Assembly (NCBI GenBank): GCA_964019135.1
Contig: OZ025248.1
Coordinates: forward strand, 74,716,119 to 74,780,118
Direction: 5' to 3'
Origin: Arenicola marina
Taxonomy: Eukaryota > Annelida > Polychaeta > Arenicolidae
Length of the DNA stretch: 64,000 bases
The position numbers and the translations under genes are program-made. The first letter of the stretch is position 1, and every line of letters begins with the position of its first letter. This document shows, piece after piece, positions 1-11,395 of this stretch. Below the pieces are notes generated by a model. That model saw only the letters and a list, made by a program, of their open reading frames with translations, was not told the origin of the DNA and did no database searches.

Positions 1-870
1 GGACACGTGGCGTAGTGTGCTATAACAGACTGAGACGTGTGGGATAGGACACGTGGTGTAGTGTGCTATAGCAGACCGAGACGTGTGGGATAGGACACGT
101 GGCGTAGTGTGCTATAACAGACTGAGACGTGTGGAATAGGACACGTGGCGTAGTGTGCTATAACAGACTGAGACGTGTGAGATAGGACACGTGGTTATAG
201 TGTGCTATAACAGACTGAGACGTGTGGGATAGGACACGTGGTGTAGTGTGCTATAGCAGACCGAGACGTGTGGGATAGGACACGTGGCGTAGTGTGCTAT
301 AACAAACTGAGACGTGTGGGATAGGACACGTGGCGTAGTGTGCTATAACAGACTGAGACGTGTGGGATAGGACACGTGGCGTAGTGTGCTATAACAGACT
401 GAGGCGTGTGGGATAGGACACGTGGCGTAGTGTGCTATAAAAGACTGAGACGTGTGGGATAGGACACGTGGCGTAGTGTGCTATAACAGACTGAGACGCA
501 TGGGATAGGACACGTGGCGTAGTGTGCTATAACAGACTGAGACGTGTGGGATAGGACACGTGGCGTAGTGTGCTATAACAGACTGAGACGCATGGGATAG
601 GACACGTGGCGTAGTGTGCTATAACAGACTGAGACGCATGGGATAGGACACGCGGCTTGGTGTGCTATAACAGACTGAGACGTGCGGGATAGGACACGTG
701 GTGTAGTGTGCTATAACAGACTGAGACGTGTGGGTTAGGACACGTGGTGTAGTGTGCTATAACAGACTGAGACGTGTGGGATAGGACACGTGGCGTAGTG
801 TGCTATAACAGACAGACGTGTGGGATAGGACACGTGGCGTAGTGTGCTATAACAGACTGAGACGTGTGGG
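1..870. repeat. 46-bp tandem repeat array with an E-box in each unit
   Basis: About 19 head-to-tail copies of a 46-bp unit; the array is cut by the window start. Each unit opens with GGACACGTGGCGTAGTGTGC and ends with GACGTGTGGGATA. Units differ by a few substitutions (GTGGTG for GTGGCG, CGCATG for CGTGTG), one inserted base near 193 and one short deletion near 813. Nearly every unit carries the palindrome CACGTG. No coding potential is evident. Confidence 0.95.
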
Positions 871-1049
871 AATGACGAATATTGTTGTAGAGTGATGAAA
901 TAAAGTCGAGGCAAATATTTAGTCGAGGAAGGACTGATGATTTATGACAGTTCACGTGTTATTATATGTTGGGAAGACATATATGGGATCTATTTTATTT
1001 TAGATGCATGAATGAACTATTATGTTAACGATAGAGTTAAAAACAATGT
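871..1049. other. Spacer between two arrays
   Basis: AT-rich unique sequence joining the 46-bp and the ~40-bp arrays. No gene, RNA or repeat is recognised in it. Confidence 0.6.
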
Positions 1050-1725
1050 GTAGGCCTAATGTATATCCATTTGGTTGTGACTGTGATGACTGTATGTAAT
1101 GTACATTAATTGGGGTGTGACTGTGATGACTGTTTGTAATTACATTAATTTGGGTATGACTGTATGTAATGTACATTAACTTGGGTGTGACTGATGGCTG
1201 TATGTAATGTACATTAATTTGGGGTGTGACTGTAATGACTGTAATGTACATTAATTTGGGTGTGACTGTGATGACTGTTTGTAATGTACATTAATTGGGG
1301 TGTGACTGTCATGACTGTTTGTAATGTACATTAATTTGGGTGTGACTGATGACTGTATGTAATGTACATTAACTTGGGTGTGACTGTGATGACTGTATGT
1401 AATGTACATTAGCTTGGGTGTGACTGTGATGACTGTAATGTACATTAATTGGGGTGTGACTGATGACTGTTTGTAATGTACATTAATTTGGGTGTGACTG
1501 TGATGACTGTTTGTAATGTACATTAATTTGGGTGTGACTGTGATGACTGTTTGTAATGTACATTAATTTGGGTGTGACTGATGACTGTATGTAATGTACA
1601 TTAACTTGGGTGTGACTGTGATGACTATGTAATGTACATTAATTGGGTTGTAGAGTGATGACTGCATGTATGAAATGTACAATAATTGGGGTGTAGACTG
1701 TAATGTCTGACTGTGTATGTAATGC
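1050..1725. repeat. ~40-bp tandem repeat array with AATGTACATT palindrome
   Basis: About 16 copies of a ~40-bp unit built from TGTAATGTACATTAATTTGG and GTGTGACTGTGATGACTG. Unit length varies by small deletions, and the last copies are decayed. The core AATGTACATT is a perfect palindrome. The short reading frames over it on the minus strand simply repeat the unit and are not genes. Confidence 0.92.
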
Positions 1726-1928
1726 ACATGTGTGATAATAGTGTCTTTTTTTTTCATGTAAATGATTTTGAGAAGAAATGTTTTTTTTTTTTCCGCATAT
1801 CTTACAGGTGATTGCGCATGTCGTATGGTACTCATGACCTAGATTGTCCTTCTTATAGTACTGGTTTTAACTTTGTTGCTAAGTTATGTATAAAACGCTG
1901 CTGAAACGTTAGTGAACGATGAAAGTTG

Positions 1929-2075
1929 CATCATAATGTGCTACATAAAGGCTCAGGAATGTAACAGCATATGCCAACATCATAATGTGCTACATAAGGG
2001 CTCAGGAATGTAACAGCATATGCCAACATCATAATGTGCTACATAAAGGCTTAGCAATGTAACAGCATGTACCAA
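1929..2075. repeat. 49-bp tandem triplication
   Basis: Three copies at 1929, 1978 and 2027, each starting CATCATAATGTGCTACATAA. The first two differ by a single base; the third has several changes. A small local duplication of unique sequence. Confidence 0.93.
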
Positions 2076-3570
2076 CAGCAGCCGAAGTGGTCCGTCAATA
2101 AATATACTGAACTATGACTACTTTGTGTTATTGACAAATATATTTGTTTGCGGCGTGGGGGGGGGGCCTCCCCTGGTTCCTCCTAGCCTACGACACATGG
2201 TGACCAGTGGTGGATTTCACCAACGTTGGTTATTAGACTAAAGTTCCCATGCAAATGATAGGCCGACTAAGTCACGTTGCCGGTTAAACTATGTACGTGA
2301 AATAGGCCACTGGTCACATGTGGATTCAGCGGCATCTCCGCCACCGCCACCCCCGTGGTCACCCCGTGGCCTAGCTGGTACCCTGCTCGCTAACAGATCC
2401 GCGCCAAGTGCCACGCAGTTCAAGCCACTGGGCAGCTCACGTTAATTAGATTATATGGTCGAGTTCCCTGAGGTATGTGAGTGAGGGGACCACTCCACCC
2501 AGCACTCAGCCTCAGCATGTCTCACATACTACTCACACATGGCCTACCCACACGTGTATTATTTGCATAATGCCATTCTGCAATTTCGACCATGTTGTTA
2601 TGCGACGACGACATCAATTCACCATAATCCTAGCTAACACTAATCACTAAACCCTAACCATAGATAACAACTATAACCCTAGCCATAAACCTACCCTACT
2701 TAGCTCCCCGAGATCTAAGTATCCAAATCTAGATCTGAGGGGTCAATTCCGGGTGTGTGTGTGTGTGTCGCCGTAGGTTGCTGAATATAACATTTCCGTT
2801 ATCATCCTTCACCATGTGGGTGACGGTTCTCGTGTTAAATCCACGAAACGTTCTCATTCCGTTAATAATCCACCTAGAAGGTCCTGGTTTGGCTTGAAAT
2901 ACGCAGCATGACGACCCCCGTGTATAAGTCCGTCAGCCATGCGTCATCAGACGTCCAGTTTCGTCATAAGCTCTCAGCCGCCAGGGTGTATGCCTTGTTT
3001 TTGTGTAGGATCTCCTGTCTGTCTTCACAAATAGTATGGGATTATTCCCAGAGATATGGCTCTTTCCTGGCTTAACCCTGCCCATTGCCACAATATGACC
3101 TACACAGGTTAAGCGGTCAGAACCATCCACTTGAATGCGGTACCAAATGCACAAAATATCTCCAATATGATATCATGTTATGGGTTTGCCCACGTGTTCA
3201 TTTCTCCTCATGCTGCTCATGTAGAGACAGGTGTGCATTTGGCATGTGAGAACAGAAAGATCGCCTCCGAGTCTGGTCGCCAACAAAACGGTTCCTTTGA
3301 TCGGTGTAGGTTTGCCTTCAGCTGCTTATATTAGTATGTCAAAACTAGCAAAACTGCCCTCCCATCTCCTAGCCTGTTCCCCTCACAGCTTGGCTGACGT
3401 TGGCGTTTCTGGAGCTTTTAATCGGTGTTTCTTTGATCCCAAAAACCTTGTAATCTTCCCTCGCTAGTAGTACAAGTACATATATTTATATATATGCTTG
3501 CCACACGTATCTATTATCGCTTATAACTCAGCGCCTAATAATACTAATAGTCCCCCGCACTGACTCGATC
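2076..3570. other. Intergenic stretch without a recognised gene
   Basis: Mostly unique sequence. It holds a SINE head (2360-2427), a short GT microsatellite at about 2755-2768, and a stretch at 2630-2700 with CCTAACC/CCCTAGCC-like words too irregular to be telomeric. Short open frames near 3131-3467 have no recognisable domain, and I do not call them. Confidence 0.5.
2360..2430 (+). mobile_element. tRNA-like SINE head (A box and weak B box)
   Basis: CACCCCGTGGCCTAG at 2360-2374 contains an RNA polymerase III A-box-like TGGCCTAGCTGG. About 45 bp further, AGTTCAAGCCA (2417-2427) is a degenerate B box. The same 15-base head occurs on the minus strand at 56148-56162, which supports a dispersed tRNA-derived SINE over a chance match. 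The 3' end of the element cannot be placed. Confidence 0.5.
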
Positions 3571-5385
3571 GACCACCCTCCTCCCGCCCGGCCCCCTTGC
3601 ACCATCTCACACACTGCCACCGATCGACCACCCTCCTCCCGCCCGGCCCCCTTGCACCATCTCACACACTGCCACCGATCGACCACCCTCCTCCCGCCCG
3701 GCCCCCTTGCACCATCTCACACACTGCCACCGATCGACCACCCTCCTCCCGCCCGGCCCCCTTGCACCATCTCACACACTGCCACCGATCGCCCACCCTC
3801 CTCCCGCCCGGCCCCCTTGCACCATCTCACACACTGCCACCGATCGACCACCCTCCTCCCGCCCGGCCCCCTTGCACCATCTCACACACTGCCACCGATC
3901 GACCACCCTCCTCCCGCCCGGCCCCCTTGCACCATCTCACACACTGCCACCGATCGACCACCCTCCTCCCGCCCGGCCCCCTTGCACCATCTCACACACT
4001 GCCACCGATCGACCACCCTCCTCCCGCCCGGCCCCCTTGCACCATCTCACACACTGCCACCGATCGACCACCCTCCTCCCGCCCGGCCCCCTTGCACCAT
4101 CTCACACACTGCCACCGATCGACCACCCTCCTCCCGCCCGGCCCCCTTGCACCATCTCACACACTGCCACCGATCGACCACCCTCCTCCCGCCCGGCCCC
4201 CTTGCATCATCTCACACACTGCCACCGATCGACCACCCTCCTCCCGCCCGGCCCCCTTGCACCATCTCACACACTGCCACCGATCGACCACCCTCCTCCC
4301 GCCCGGCCCCCTTGCACCATCTCACACACTGCCACCGATCGACCACCCTCCTCCCGCCCGGCCCCCTTGCACCATCTCACACACTGCCACCGATCGGCCA
4401 CCCTCCTCCCGCCCGGCCCCCTTGCACCATCTCACACACTGCCACCGATCGACCACCCTCCTCCCGCCCGGCCCCCTTGCACCATCTCACACACTGCCAC
4501 CGATCGACCACCCTCCTCCCGCCCGGCCCCCTTGCACCATCTCACACACTGCCACCGATCGACCACCCTCCTCCCGCCCGGCCCCCTTGCACCATCTCAC
4601 ACACTGCCACCGATCGACCACCCTCCTCCCGCCCGGCCCCCTTGCACCATCTCACACACTGCCACCGATCGACCACCCTCCTCCCGCCCGGCCCCCTTGC
4701 ACCATCTCACACACTGCCACCGATCGACCACCCTCCTCCCGCCCGGCCCCCTTGCACCATCTCACACACTGCCACCGATCGACCACCCTCCTCCCGCCCG
4801 GCCCCCTTGCACCATCTCACACACTGCCACCGATCGACCACCCTCCTCCCGCCCGGCCCCCTTGCACCATCTCACACACTGCCACCGATCGACCACCCTC
4901 CTCCCGCCCGGCCCCCTTGCACCATCTCACACACTGCCACCGATCGACCACCCTCCTCCCGCCCGGCCCCCTTGCACCATCTCACACACTGCCACCGATC
5001 GACCACCCTCCTCCCGCCCGGCCCCCTTGCACCATCTCACACACTGCCACCGATCGACCACCCTCCTCCCGCCCGGCCCCCTTGCACCATCTCACACACT
5101 GCCACCGATCGACCACCCTCCTCCCGCCCGGCCCCCTTGCACCATCTCACACACTGCCACCGATCGACCACCCTCCTCCCGCCCGGCCCCCTTGCACCAT
5201 CTCACACACTGCCACCGATCGACCACCCTCCTTCCGCCCGGCCCCCTTGCACCATCTCACACACTGCCACCGATCGACCACCCTCCTCCCGCCCGGCCCC
5301 CTTGCACCATCTCACACACTGCAACCGATCGACCACCCTCCTCCCGCCCGGCCCCCTTGCACCATCTCACACACTGCCACCGAAC
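3571..5385. repeat. 55-bp tandem repeat array, 33 nearly identical units
   Basis: Exactly 33 units of 55 bp, starting GACCACCCTCCTCCCGCCCG and ending in CACACACTGCCACCGATC. Only about five substitutions are visible inside the whole array (near 3790, 4206, 4396, 5232 and 5322), so it is recently expanded or strongly homogenised. Because 55 is not a multiple of 3 and the unit has no forward stop, all three plus frames stay open for 570-600 codons and give the same cyclic peptide. I read this as a by-product of composition, not a gene. Confidence 0.97.
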
Positions 5386-5849
5386 CATTTCCATTCACAG
5401 GAGTATGATTTGAACGACTCGCTTTGGTCGGAAGAATTAACTTGAAGTAGGTGGGAATCGGAGAAAACAGCTGCACAAGCCAGTCGCGCAAAATTATATA
5501 CCAATACTTTCCTTTAACGTTATGGAATATTTGTGTAACTTATTTCCATGTTTTTCTTTTGCAAGGTGATAATGGCTGAAGATGAAATACCGTCTGTTTG
5601 TGCTGCTAGTTGGGCACTTATCGCCGTTTTTTATAGGTTTGTGTGGTACTTTCTCGTTGTTTTCTTGTAGACCTGGGGTGGATATATATAAATAACGTAC
5701 AGGAAACTCTTGCTATTATGGGATATATGGGCCATGGGTCTATCGGCTCCGAGGTACGGGAGCGCGGTTATTCCTTCTGAAATGGGATGTTGATTACCGG
5801 CATATTACTAAGACCTGAACATAATTACACATAGGCCTATCTATTCATT

Positions 5850-5888
5850 GCCAAGCCCGTGGTCCTGGGTTCGACTCCCGGTAGCGAC
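5850..5888 (+). mobile_element. tRNA-derived fragment with perfect B box
   Basis: GGTTCGACTCC at 5868-5878 matches the polymerase III B-box consensus GGTTCGANTCC. It lies between complementary CTGGG and CCCGG arms, as in a tRNA T-arm. No A box is visible in the 60 bases upstream, so this is probably a SINE remnant or tRNA relic, not a working tRNA. Confidence 0.4.
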
Positions 5889-6866
5889 ATAGTGATCTTC
5901 ACAACTTTTTTTCATGCAATTCACCCTACAAATTCACTATTCCAAAGCCCAGTTGGTTTAATCTTACATGACGTTATATAATAAAAAATAACAGATATTA
6001 GTCTTCCAGTCTTTGATGGAGGGTAGGGGAGACATAACGGATCCATTTATTGATGTGTTTTTTTAAAAACTTAATTATTAAATTAAATGTTGCAGTGATG
6101 TTCTACCTAAAATCGACCTTTCAACTCATCGAAGAGATTTATTTGAAAAAAAAATTCTGCCCAGTTTTTCGGCGTCGAAACCGACGTAGATCCAGGCCTA
6201 CGTAAAAGATGACACATATGTCTTACTCTTCCGCACATCATGTAACATTCATTTTATGAACCACAAATGCTGAACTTTGCTCCCCACAGACTGGACTGGC
6301 ATCTCTATCTACATATTTTCTTTTCCTTACATCCATGGACGTACCTGGAGAATCAGTACGAAAGGAAGCCCTGTAGTTACACAGGAAACATTTCTAACTT
6401 TTCAAGTGTATGTTCTCGCCTGATCTATCGAAAATGATCCAGTTTTAAAAATAAACATCACTCTAACGTACATTTCTGTGGCTTATTATCAGCAATTAAT
6501 ACTGACAATTTTCAGTATTCATCCCCCCCCCCCCGCCCCCAACCCCTCCGCAGTTTCCTACCTTTTAAAATAAGCCATTAAGTTACCGACGTGTTACCGA
6601 GGTAGTTATACCCCGACTGTCATTTCCATCACATATTTGCAGCTGAGCCGCTTTTCCATTCTGCAAGACAAGAGCCGTTTCCCCCTGTTTTGTTTATCGG
6701 CTTTCCTTTTTTCCGTATTTTATTGCTGCGCTTATGGCGAGAAGGTGGCGATATGCACGCCACGAGATAACAGCGGCGACTTTACGTCCGCCCTAGAACT
6801 AGACCAGGGACGATTCACGGCCGGTGCAGTTAGTTACTCCGCGTGACCTTAGCGGAGACATTGTCA

Positions 6867-6937
6867 ATGGCGTCCTCCACGGAAGTCTCTGCTTCCGGGA
6901 GCAGTCGTAAAAGTCACGCCTTTGCTGTAGACGGCAT
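6867..6937 (+). CDS. Possible first coding exon, unidentified protein
   Basis: An ATG at 6867 opens 23 codons plus two bases, reading MASSTEVSASGSSRKSHAFA then VDG, and meets a good splice donor, GTAAGA, at 6938. Without splicing the frame stops at once. The start has G at +4 but T at -3. The composition (serine-rich start, then a short hydrophobic patch) looks protein-like. The patch FAVDG followed by a split AT codon could form an EH1-type F-x-V-x-x-I core, a Groucho-binding motif seen in many homeobox proteins. That reading depends on an unseen next exon. No partner exon is found in the repeat-rich DNA that follows. A chance open stretch is quite possible. Confidence 0.18.
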
Positions 6938-6958
6938 GTAAGATCGATTTATCTACAT

Positions 6959-6987
6959 GTGCGCAACTCGTGCGCAACTCGTGCGCA
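6959..6987 (+). repeat. Three GTGCGCA words spaced 11 bp
   Basis: GTGCGCAACTC occurs twice in tandem followed by a third GTGCGCA. Each word holds a TGCGCA palindrome, half of an NRF1-type site. It sits just downstream of the candidate exon at 6867-6937. Confidence 0.5.
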
Positions 6988-7242
6988 GTATTTTGTGATC
7001 ATAGTTGCAACCGCTTGTGTGTCCGTATATTACAGCTGGTTCTTTGTAACGTCGCCATGCATCATCAGCTCTAAATTGTTTCTGGTTGCGGTGTCACGGC
7101 GCGTGCAAGACACATCATTGGAAAAGTAAGCTTTTCTAAACATGTTTGGTGCTTTACTCTTGCGGGCATATCATTAACTGCAGTTCATATATATATATAT
7201 CATTGTGTTGTGGACAGGGTAGAATGACAGAGCTATGTATGC

Positions 7243-7521
7243 AGGGGCGGATCCAGGAATTTGAAAAGGGGGGGTCCAAACTTGCGATCGGGGGGTGGGT
7301 GGGGGGGGAAGGTTCTGAACAAAATTGTGACCAAAGGATCCACCAATTTTTGACGACGGGGGTGCGGGAGGTCCGCTGGAAACGCGCGACCGGGGCGCGG
7401 AAGATAGCGTTCTTCCTAAAAAAATGGGAGTCCACGCTTCAGATGGCCTAAATTTTGCATTGAAAAACGGCCCTCTTCCTCAAAAAGACCCCCTGAACCC
7501 CCCCCCCCCTCCTGGATCCGT
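7243..7521. mobile_element. Inverted-repeat MITE, GGCGGATCCAG family, copy 1
   Basis: Starts AGGGGCGGATCCAGGAATTT and ends in CCTGGATCCG, giving terminal inverted repeats of about 11 bases. The interior carries G- and C-homopolymers and the block AGTCCACGC..TTTTGCATT, which is repeated in the copy at 36521. There is no transposase. This is a non-autonomous DNA element; the superfamily is not assigned. Confidence 0.7.
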
Positions 7522-7781
7522 ATGTGATAAGTCTCCACGCTTCGCTCCCGCTGCTAAAACCTGCCCTACCAAGGTCGCTCACCGTGGTCGGATTGCCCGG
7601 ATCCAAGGATAGCTCGTAGCTACTGTTTCCTTGTAATATCACAGATGTGCAGCCATGACATGCCGACAATAATTTGGAAGCACTTCGCGCTATCTAAGTT
7701 GGCTCCGTATGTGAGGGCATTGAAGATGAGGAGAGTGCGTGTTCGAGTGGAATGGGTGAGAGGTAAGTGGGTAGGAGGGAG
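7522..7781. other. Short spacer between two MITE copies
   Basis: Unique sequence with no recognised gene or RNA. Both neighbours belong to the GGCGGATCC family. Confidence 0.5.
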
Positions 7782-8050
7782 GCAGTGGCGGATCCATCGG
7801 AGGGGGGGGGGGGCTAATGCGGCTGTAGCCCCCACCCTGGTCCCCACCCTGGTCAAGCCGCAGAAGCCCCCTCCCCCCCTCCGACAAGTTTAGCCTCCTA
7901 GAATAAAGAAGCCTATCCCTGTCCACGACCAGCAACCTGATACTGAAGAAGGGGCGTGTCCACCCCCCGCCCCACGCTTCCGCCGCCTATGCACTGTAAT
8001 CTCGAAATTCCAGTCCCCCCCCCACCTCATATATTCTGGATCCGCCCCTG
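7782..8050. mobile_element. Inverted-repeat MITE, GGCGGATCC family, copy 2
   Basis: Opens GCAGTGGCGGATCCATCGG and closes TCTGGATCCGCCCCTGGG, with G- and C-rich tracts just inside both ends. It shares its termini but little interior with copy 1, and its interior may contain more than one insertion. It abuts the left edge of the 30-bp megasatellite. Confidence 0.6.
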
Positions 8051-10141
8051 GGAGGGGTTTTGTAATAGACAGAGATCGTAGAGGGCGATGGGGTGGGGTG
8101 CAAGAAAGCGATGGGCTGGAGTGTGTGAGAGAGGGATAGGGTGGGGTAGGATGGGCTGTGTAAGAGAGGGGTAGGCTGGGATGGGGGGTGTAAGAGAGGG
8201 GTAGGCTGGGAGGGGGGGTGTAAGAGAGGGGTAGGCTGGGATGGGGGGTGTAAGAGAGGGATAGGCTGGGATGGAGTGTGTAAGAGGGGGATAGGCTGGA
8301 ATGGGGTGTGTAAGGGAGGGGTAGGCTGGGATGGAGTGTGTAAGGGAGGGATAGGCTGGGATGGGGGGTGTAAGAGAGGGGTAGGCTGGGATGGAGGGTG
8401 TACGAGAGGGGTAGGCTGGGATGGGGGGTGTAAGAGAGGGGTAGGCTGGGATGGGGGGTGTACGAGAGGGATAGGATGGGATGGGGTGTGTAAGAGGGGG
8501 ATAGGCTGGGATGGGGTGTGTAAGGGAGGGGTAGGCTGGGATGGAGTGTGTAAGGGAGGGATAGGCTGGGATGGGGTGTGTAAGGGAGGGAAAGGCTGGG
8601 ATGGGGTGTGTAAGGGAGGGATAGGCTGGGATGGGGTGTGTAAGGGAGGGATAGGCTGAGATGGAGTGTGTAAGGGAGGGATAGGCTGGGATGGGGTGTG
8701 TAAGGGGGGGATAGGCTGGGATGGGGTGTGTAAGGGAGGGGTAGGCTGGGATGGAGTGTGTAAGGGAGGGATAGGCTGGGATGGAGTGTGTAAGGGAGGG
8801 ATAGGCTGGGATGGGGGGTATACGAGAGGGATAGGCTGGGATGGGGTGTGTAAGGGAGGGATAGGCTGGGATGGAGTGTGTAAGGAAGGGATAGGCTGGG
8901 ATGGGGTGTGTAAGAGGAGGATAGGCTGGGATGGGGTGTGTAAGGGAGGGATAGGCTGGGATGGGGGTGTACGAGAGGGATAGGATGGGATGGGGTGTGT
9001 AAGGGAGGGGTAGGCTGGGATGGAGTGTGTAAGGGAGGGATAGGCTGGGATGGAGTGTGTAAGGGAGGGATAGGCTGGGATGGGGGGTATACGAGAGGGA
9101 TAGGCTGGGATGGGGTGTGTAAGGGAGGGATAGGCTGGGATGGAGTGTGTAAGGGAGGGATAGGCTGGGATGGGGTGTGTAAGAGGAGGATAGGCTGGGA
9201 TGGGGTGTGTAAGGGAGGGATAGGCTGGGATGGGGTGTGTAAGAGGGGGATATGCTCGGATGGGGTGTGTAAGGGAGGGATAGGCTGAGATCGGGTGTGT
9301 AAGGGAGGGATAGGCTGGGATGGGGTGTGTAAGGGAGGGATAGGCTGGGATCGGGTGTGTAAGGGAGGGATAGGCTGGGATGGGGTGTGTAAGGGAGGGG
9401 TAGGCTGGGATGGAGTGTGTAAGGGAGGGATAGGCTGGGATGGGGTGTGTAAGAGGGGGATAGGCTCGGATGGGGTGTGTAAGGGAGGGATAGGCTGAGA
9501 TCGGGTGTGTAAGGGAGGGATAGGCTGGGATGGGGTGTGTAAGGGAGGGATAGGCTGGGATGGGGTGTGTAAGGGAGGGATAGGCTGGGATGGGGTGTGT
9601 AAGGGAGGGATAGGCTGGGATGGGGTGTGTAAGAGGGGGATAGGCTCGGATGGGGTGTGTAAGGGAGGGATAGGCTGAGATGGGGTGTGTAAGGGAGGGG
9701 TAGGCTGGGATGGAGTGTGTAAGGGAGGGATAGGCTGGGATGGGGTGTGTAAGAGGGGGATAGGCTCGGATGGGGTGTGTAAGGGAGGGATAGGCTGAGA
9801 TCGGGTGTGTAAGGGAGGGATAGGCTGGGATGGGGTGTGTAAGGGAGGGATAGGCTGGGATGGGGTGTGTAAGGGAGGGATAGGCTGGGATGGGGTGTGT
9901 AAGGGAGGGATAGGCTGGGATGGGGTGTGTAAGAGGGGGATAGGCTCGGATGGGGTGTGTAAGGGAGGGATAGGCTGAGATGGGGTGTGTAAGGGAGGGA
10001 TAGGCTGGGATGGAGTGTGTAAGGGAGGGATAGGCTGGGATGGGGTGTGTAAGGGAGGGATAGGCTGGGATGGGGTGTGTAAGAGGGGGATAGGCTGGGA
10101 TGGGGTGTGTAAGGGAGGGATAGGCTGGGATGGGGTGTGTA

Positions 10142-10557
10142 AGTGCTAACGCCCACTGGACGCGTTTGCGGCGCGGCCACGGCACTGACGCGGCGCGGAA
10201 AAATAGGACAGTTGAGTTGCGCTTGGCTAACGCCCACTGCACGCGTCAGCGGTACGGCACCGGCGCGGTGCCGTCGCGGTACCGTCGAGCCTCCGCGGTG
10301 AGATAGGACATGTTCTATTTTTCGGTCGTCGGTCCGCGCGCCTTCGACATTTCAGCCAATCAGAAAAAAAGAATGGAAGGCAACGCGATGCACATTCTCC
10401 AACCTGGCGGCAAAAGCTTTTGTGTCGGACACAAAGATTCGCGAAACCGCGTGCAGTGGGCTATAGCCACCGCGACCGAACCGCGCCGCTTCGGTTCCGT
10501 CGCCGCGTCAGTTCCGTCACCGCGCCGCGAACGCGTCCAGTGGGCGTCAGGACTTAG
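10142..10557. mobile_element. GC-rich inverted-repeat element inside the 30-bp array, copy A
   Basis: About 414 bp. The left end CTAACGCCCACTGGACGCG is matched in inverse by the right end (CGCGTCCAGTGGGCGTCAGG), and similarity continues inward for roughly 50 bases. It is flanked by TA/TTA-like bases in the array word TGTAAG, compatible with a TA or TWA target site that cannot be fully resolved. An inner pair of similar termini (10225-10467, CGCCCACTGCACGCG) suggests a nested relative. There is no transposase; the 85-codon frame it carries is incidental. A PIF/Harbinger-like or mariner-like non-autonomous element is possible. Confidence 0.75.
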
Positions 10558-11395
10558 AGGGGGATAGGCTGGGATGGGGTGTGTAAGGGAGGGATAGGCT
10601 GGGATGGGGTGTGTAAGGGAGGGATAGGCTGGGATGGGGTGTGTAAGGGAGGGATAGGCTGGGATGGGGTGTGTAAGGGAGGGATAGGCTGGGATGGGGT
10701 GTGTAAGGGAGGGATAGGCTGGGATGGGGTGTGTAAGGGAGGGATAGGCTGAGATGGGGTGTGTAAGGGAGGGATAGGCTGGGATGGGGTGTGTAAGGGA
10801 GGGATAGGCTGGGATGGGGTGTGTAAGGGAGGGATAGGCTGGGATGGGGTGTGTAAGGGAGGGATAGGCTGGGATGGGGTGTGTAAGGGAGGGATAGGCT
10901 GGGATGGGGTGTGTAAGGGAGGGATAGGCTGGGATGGGGCGTGTAAGAGGGGGATATGCTCGGATGGGGTGTGTAAGGGAGGGATAGGCTGAGATGGGGT
11001 GTGTAAGGGAGGGATAGGCTGGGATGGAGTGTGTAAGGGAGGGATAGGCTGGGATGGGGTGTGTAAGGGAGGGATAGGCTGGGATGGGGTGTGTAAGGGA
11101 GGGATAGGCTGGGATGGGGTGTGTAAGGGAGGGATAGGCTGGGATGGGGTGTGTAAGGGAGGGATAGGCTGGGATGGGGTGTGTAAGAGGGGGATAGGCT
11201 CGGATGGGGTGTGTAAGGGAGGGATAGGCTGAGATGGGGTGTGTAAGGGAGGGATAGGCTGGGATGGAGTGTGTAAGGGAGGGATAGGCTGGGATGGGGT
11301 GTGTAAGGGAGGGATAGGCTAGGATGGGGTGTGTAAGAGGGGGATAGGCTGGGATGGGGTGTGTAAGGGAGGGATAGGCTGGGATGGGGTGTGTA

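Larger units (their letters stand above)
5386..7242. other. Unique sequence, one possible first exon, one tRNA-like B box
   Basis: AT-rich spacer with a C homopolymer near 6527. Contents reported separately are a tRNA-type B box (5868-5878), a weak first-exon candidate (6867-6937) and a GTGCGCA triplet (6959-6987). Nothing else is recognised. Confidence 0.5.

Noticed and set aside
1-870. CRISPR array
   Set aside because: Units are contiguous 46-bp tandem copies without unique spacers, in eukaryotic DNA.
2630-2700. Interstitial telomere repeat (CCCTAA-like words)
   Set aside because: Only one short AACCCTAACC word; the rest is irregular and not in six-base register.
3597-5445. Three overlapping ~600-codon frames over the 55-bp array
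   Set aside because: Identical cyclic peptide in each frame, no promoter or splice signals, and a pure tandem repeat.
5850-5888. Functional tRNA gene
   Set aside because: Only a T-arm and B box; no acceptor stem, D arm or anticodon arm upstream.
6637-6846. Small protein with signal-peptide-like start
   Set aside because: It has no ATG (the frame starts at TTG), and the hydrophobic run comes from T-rich DNA.
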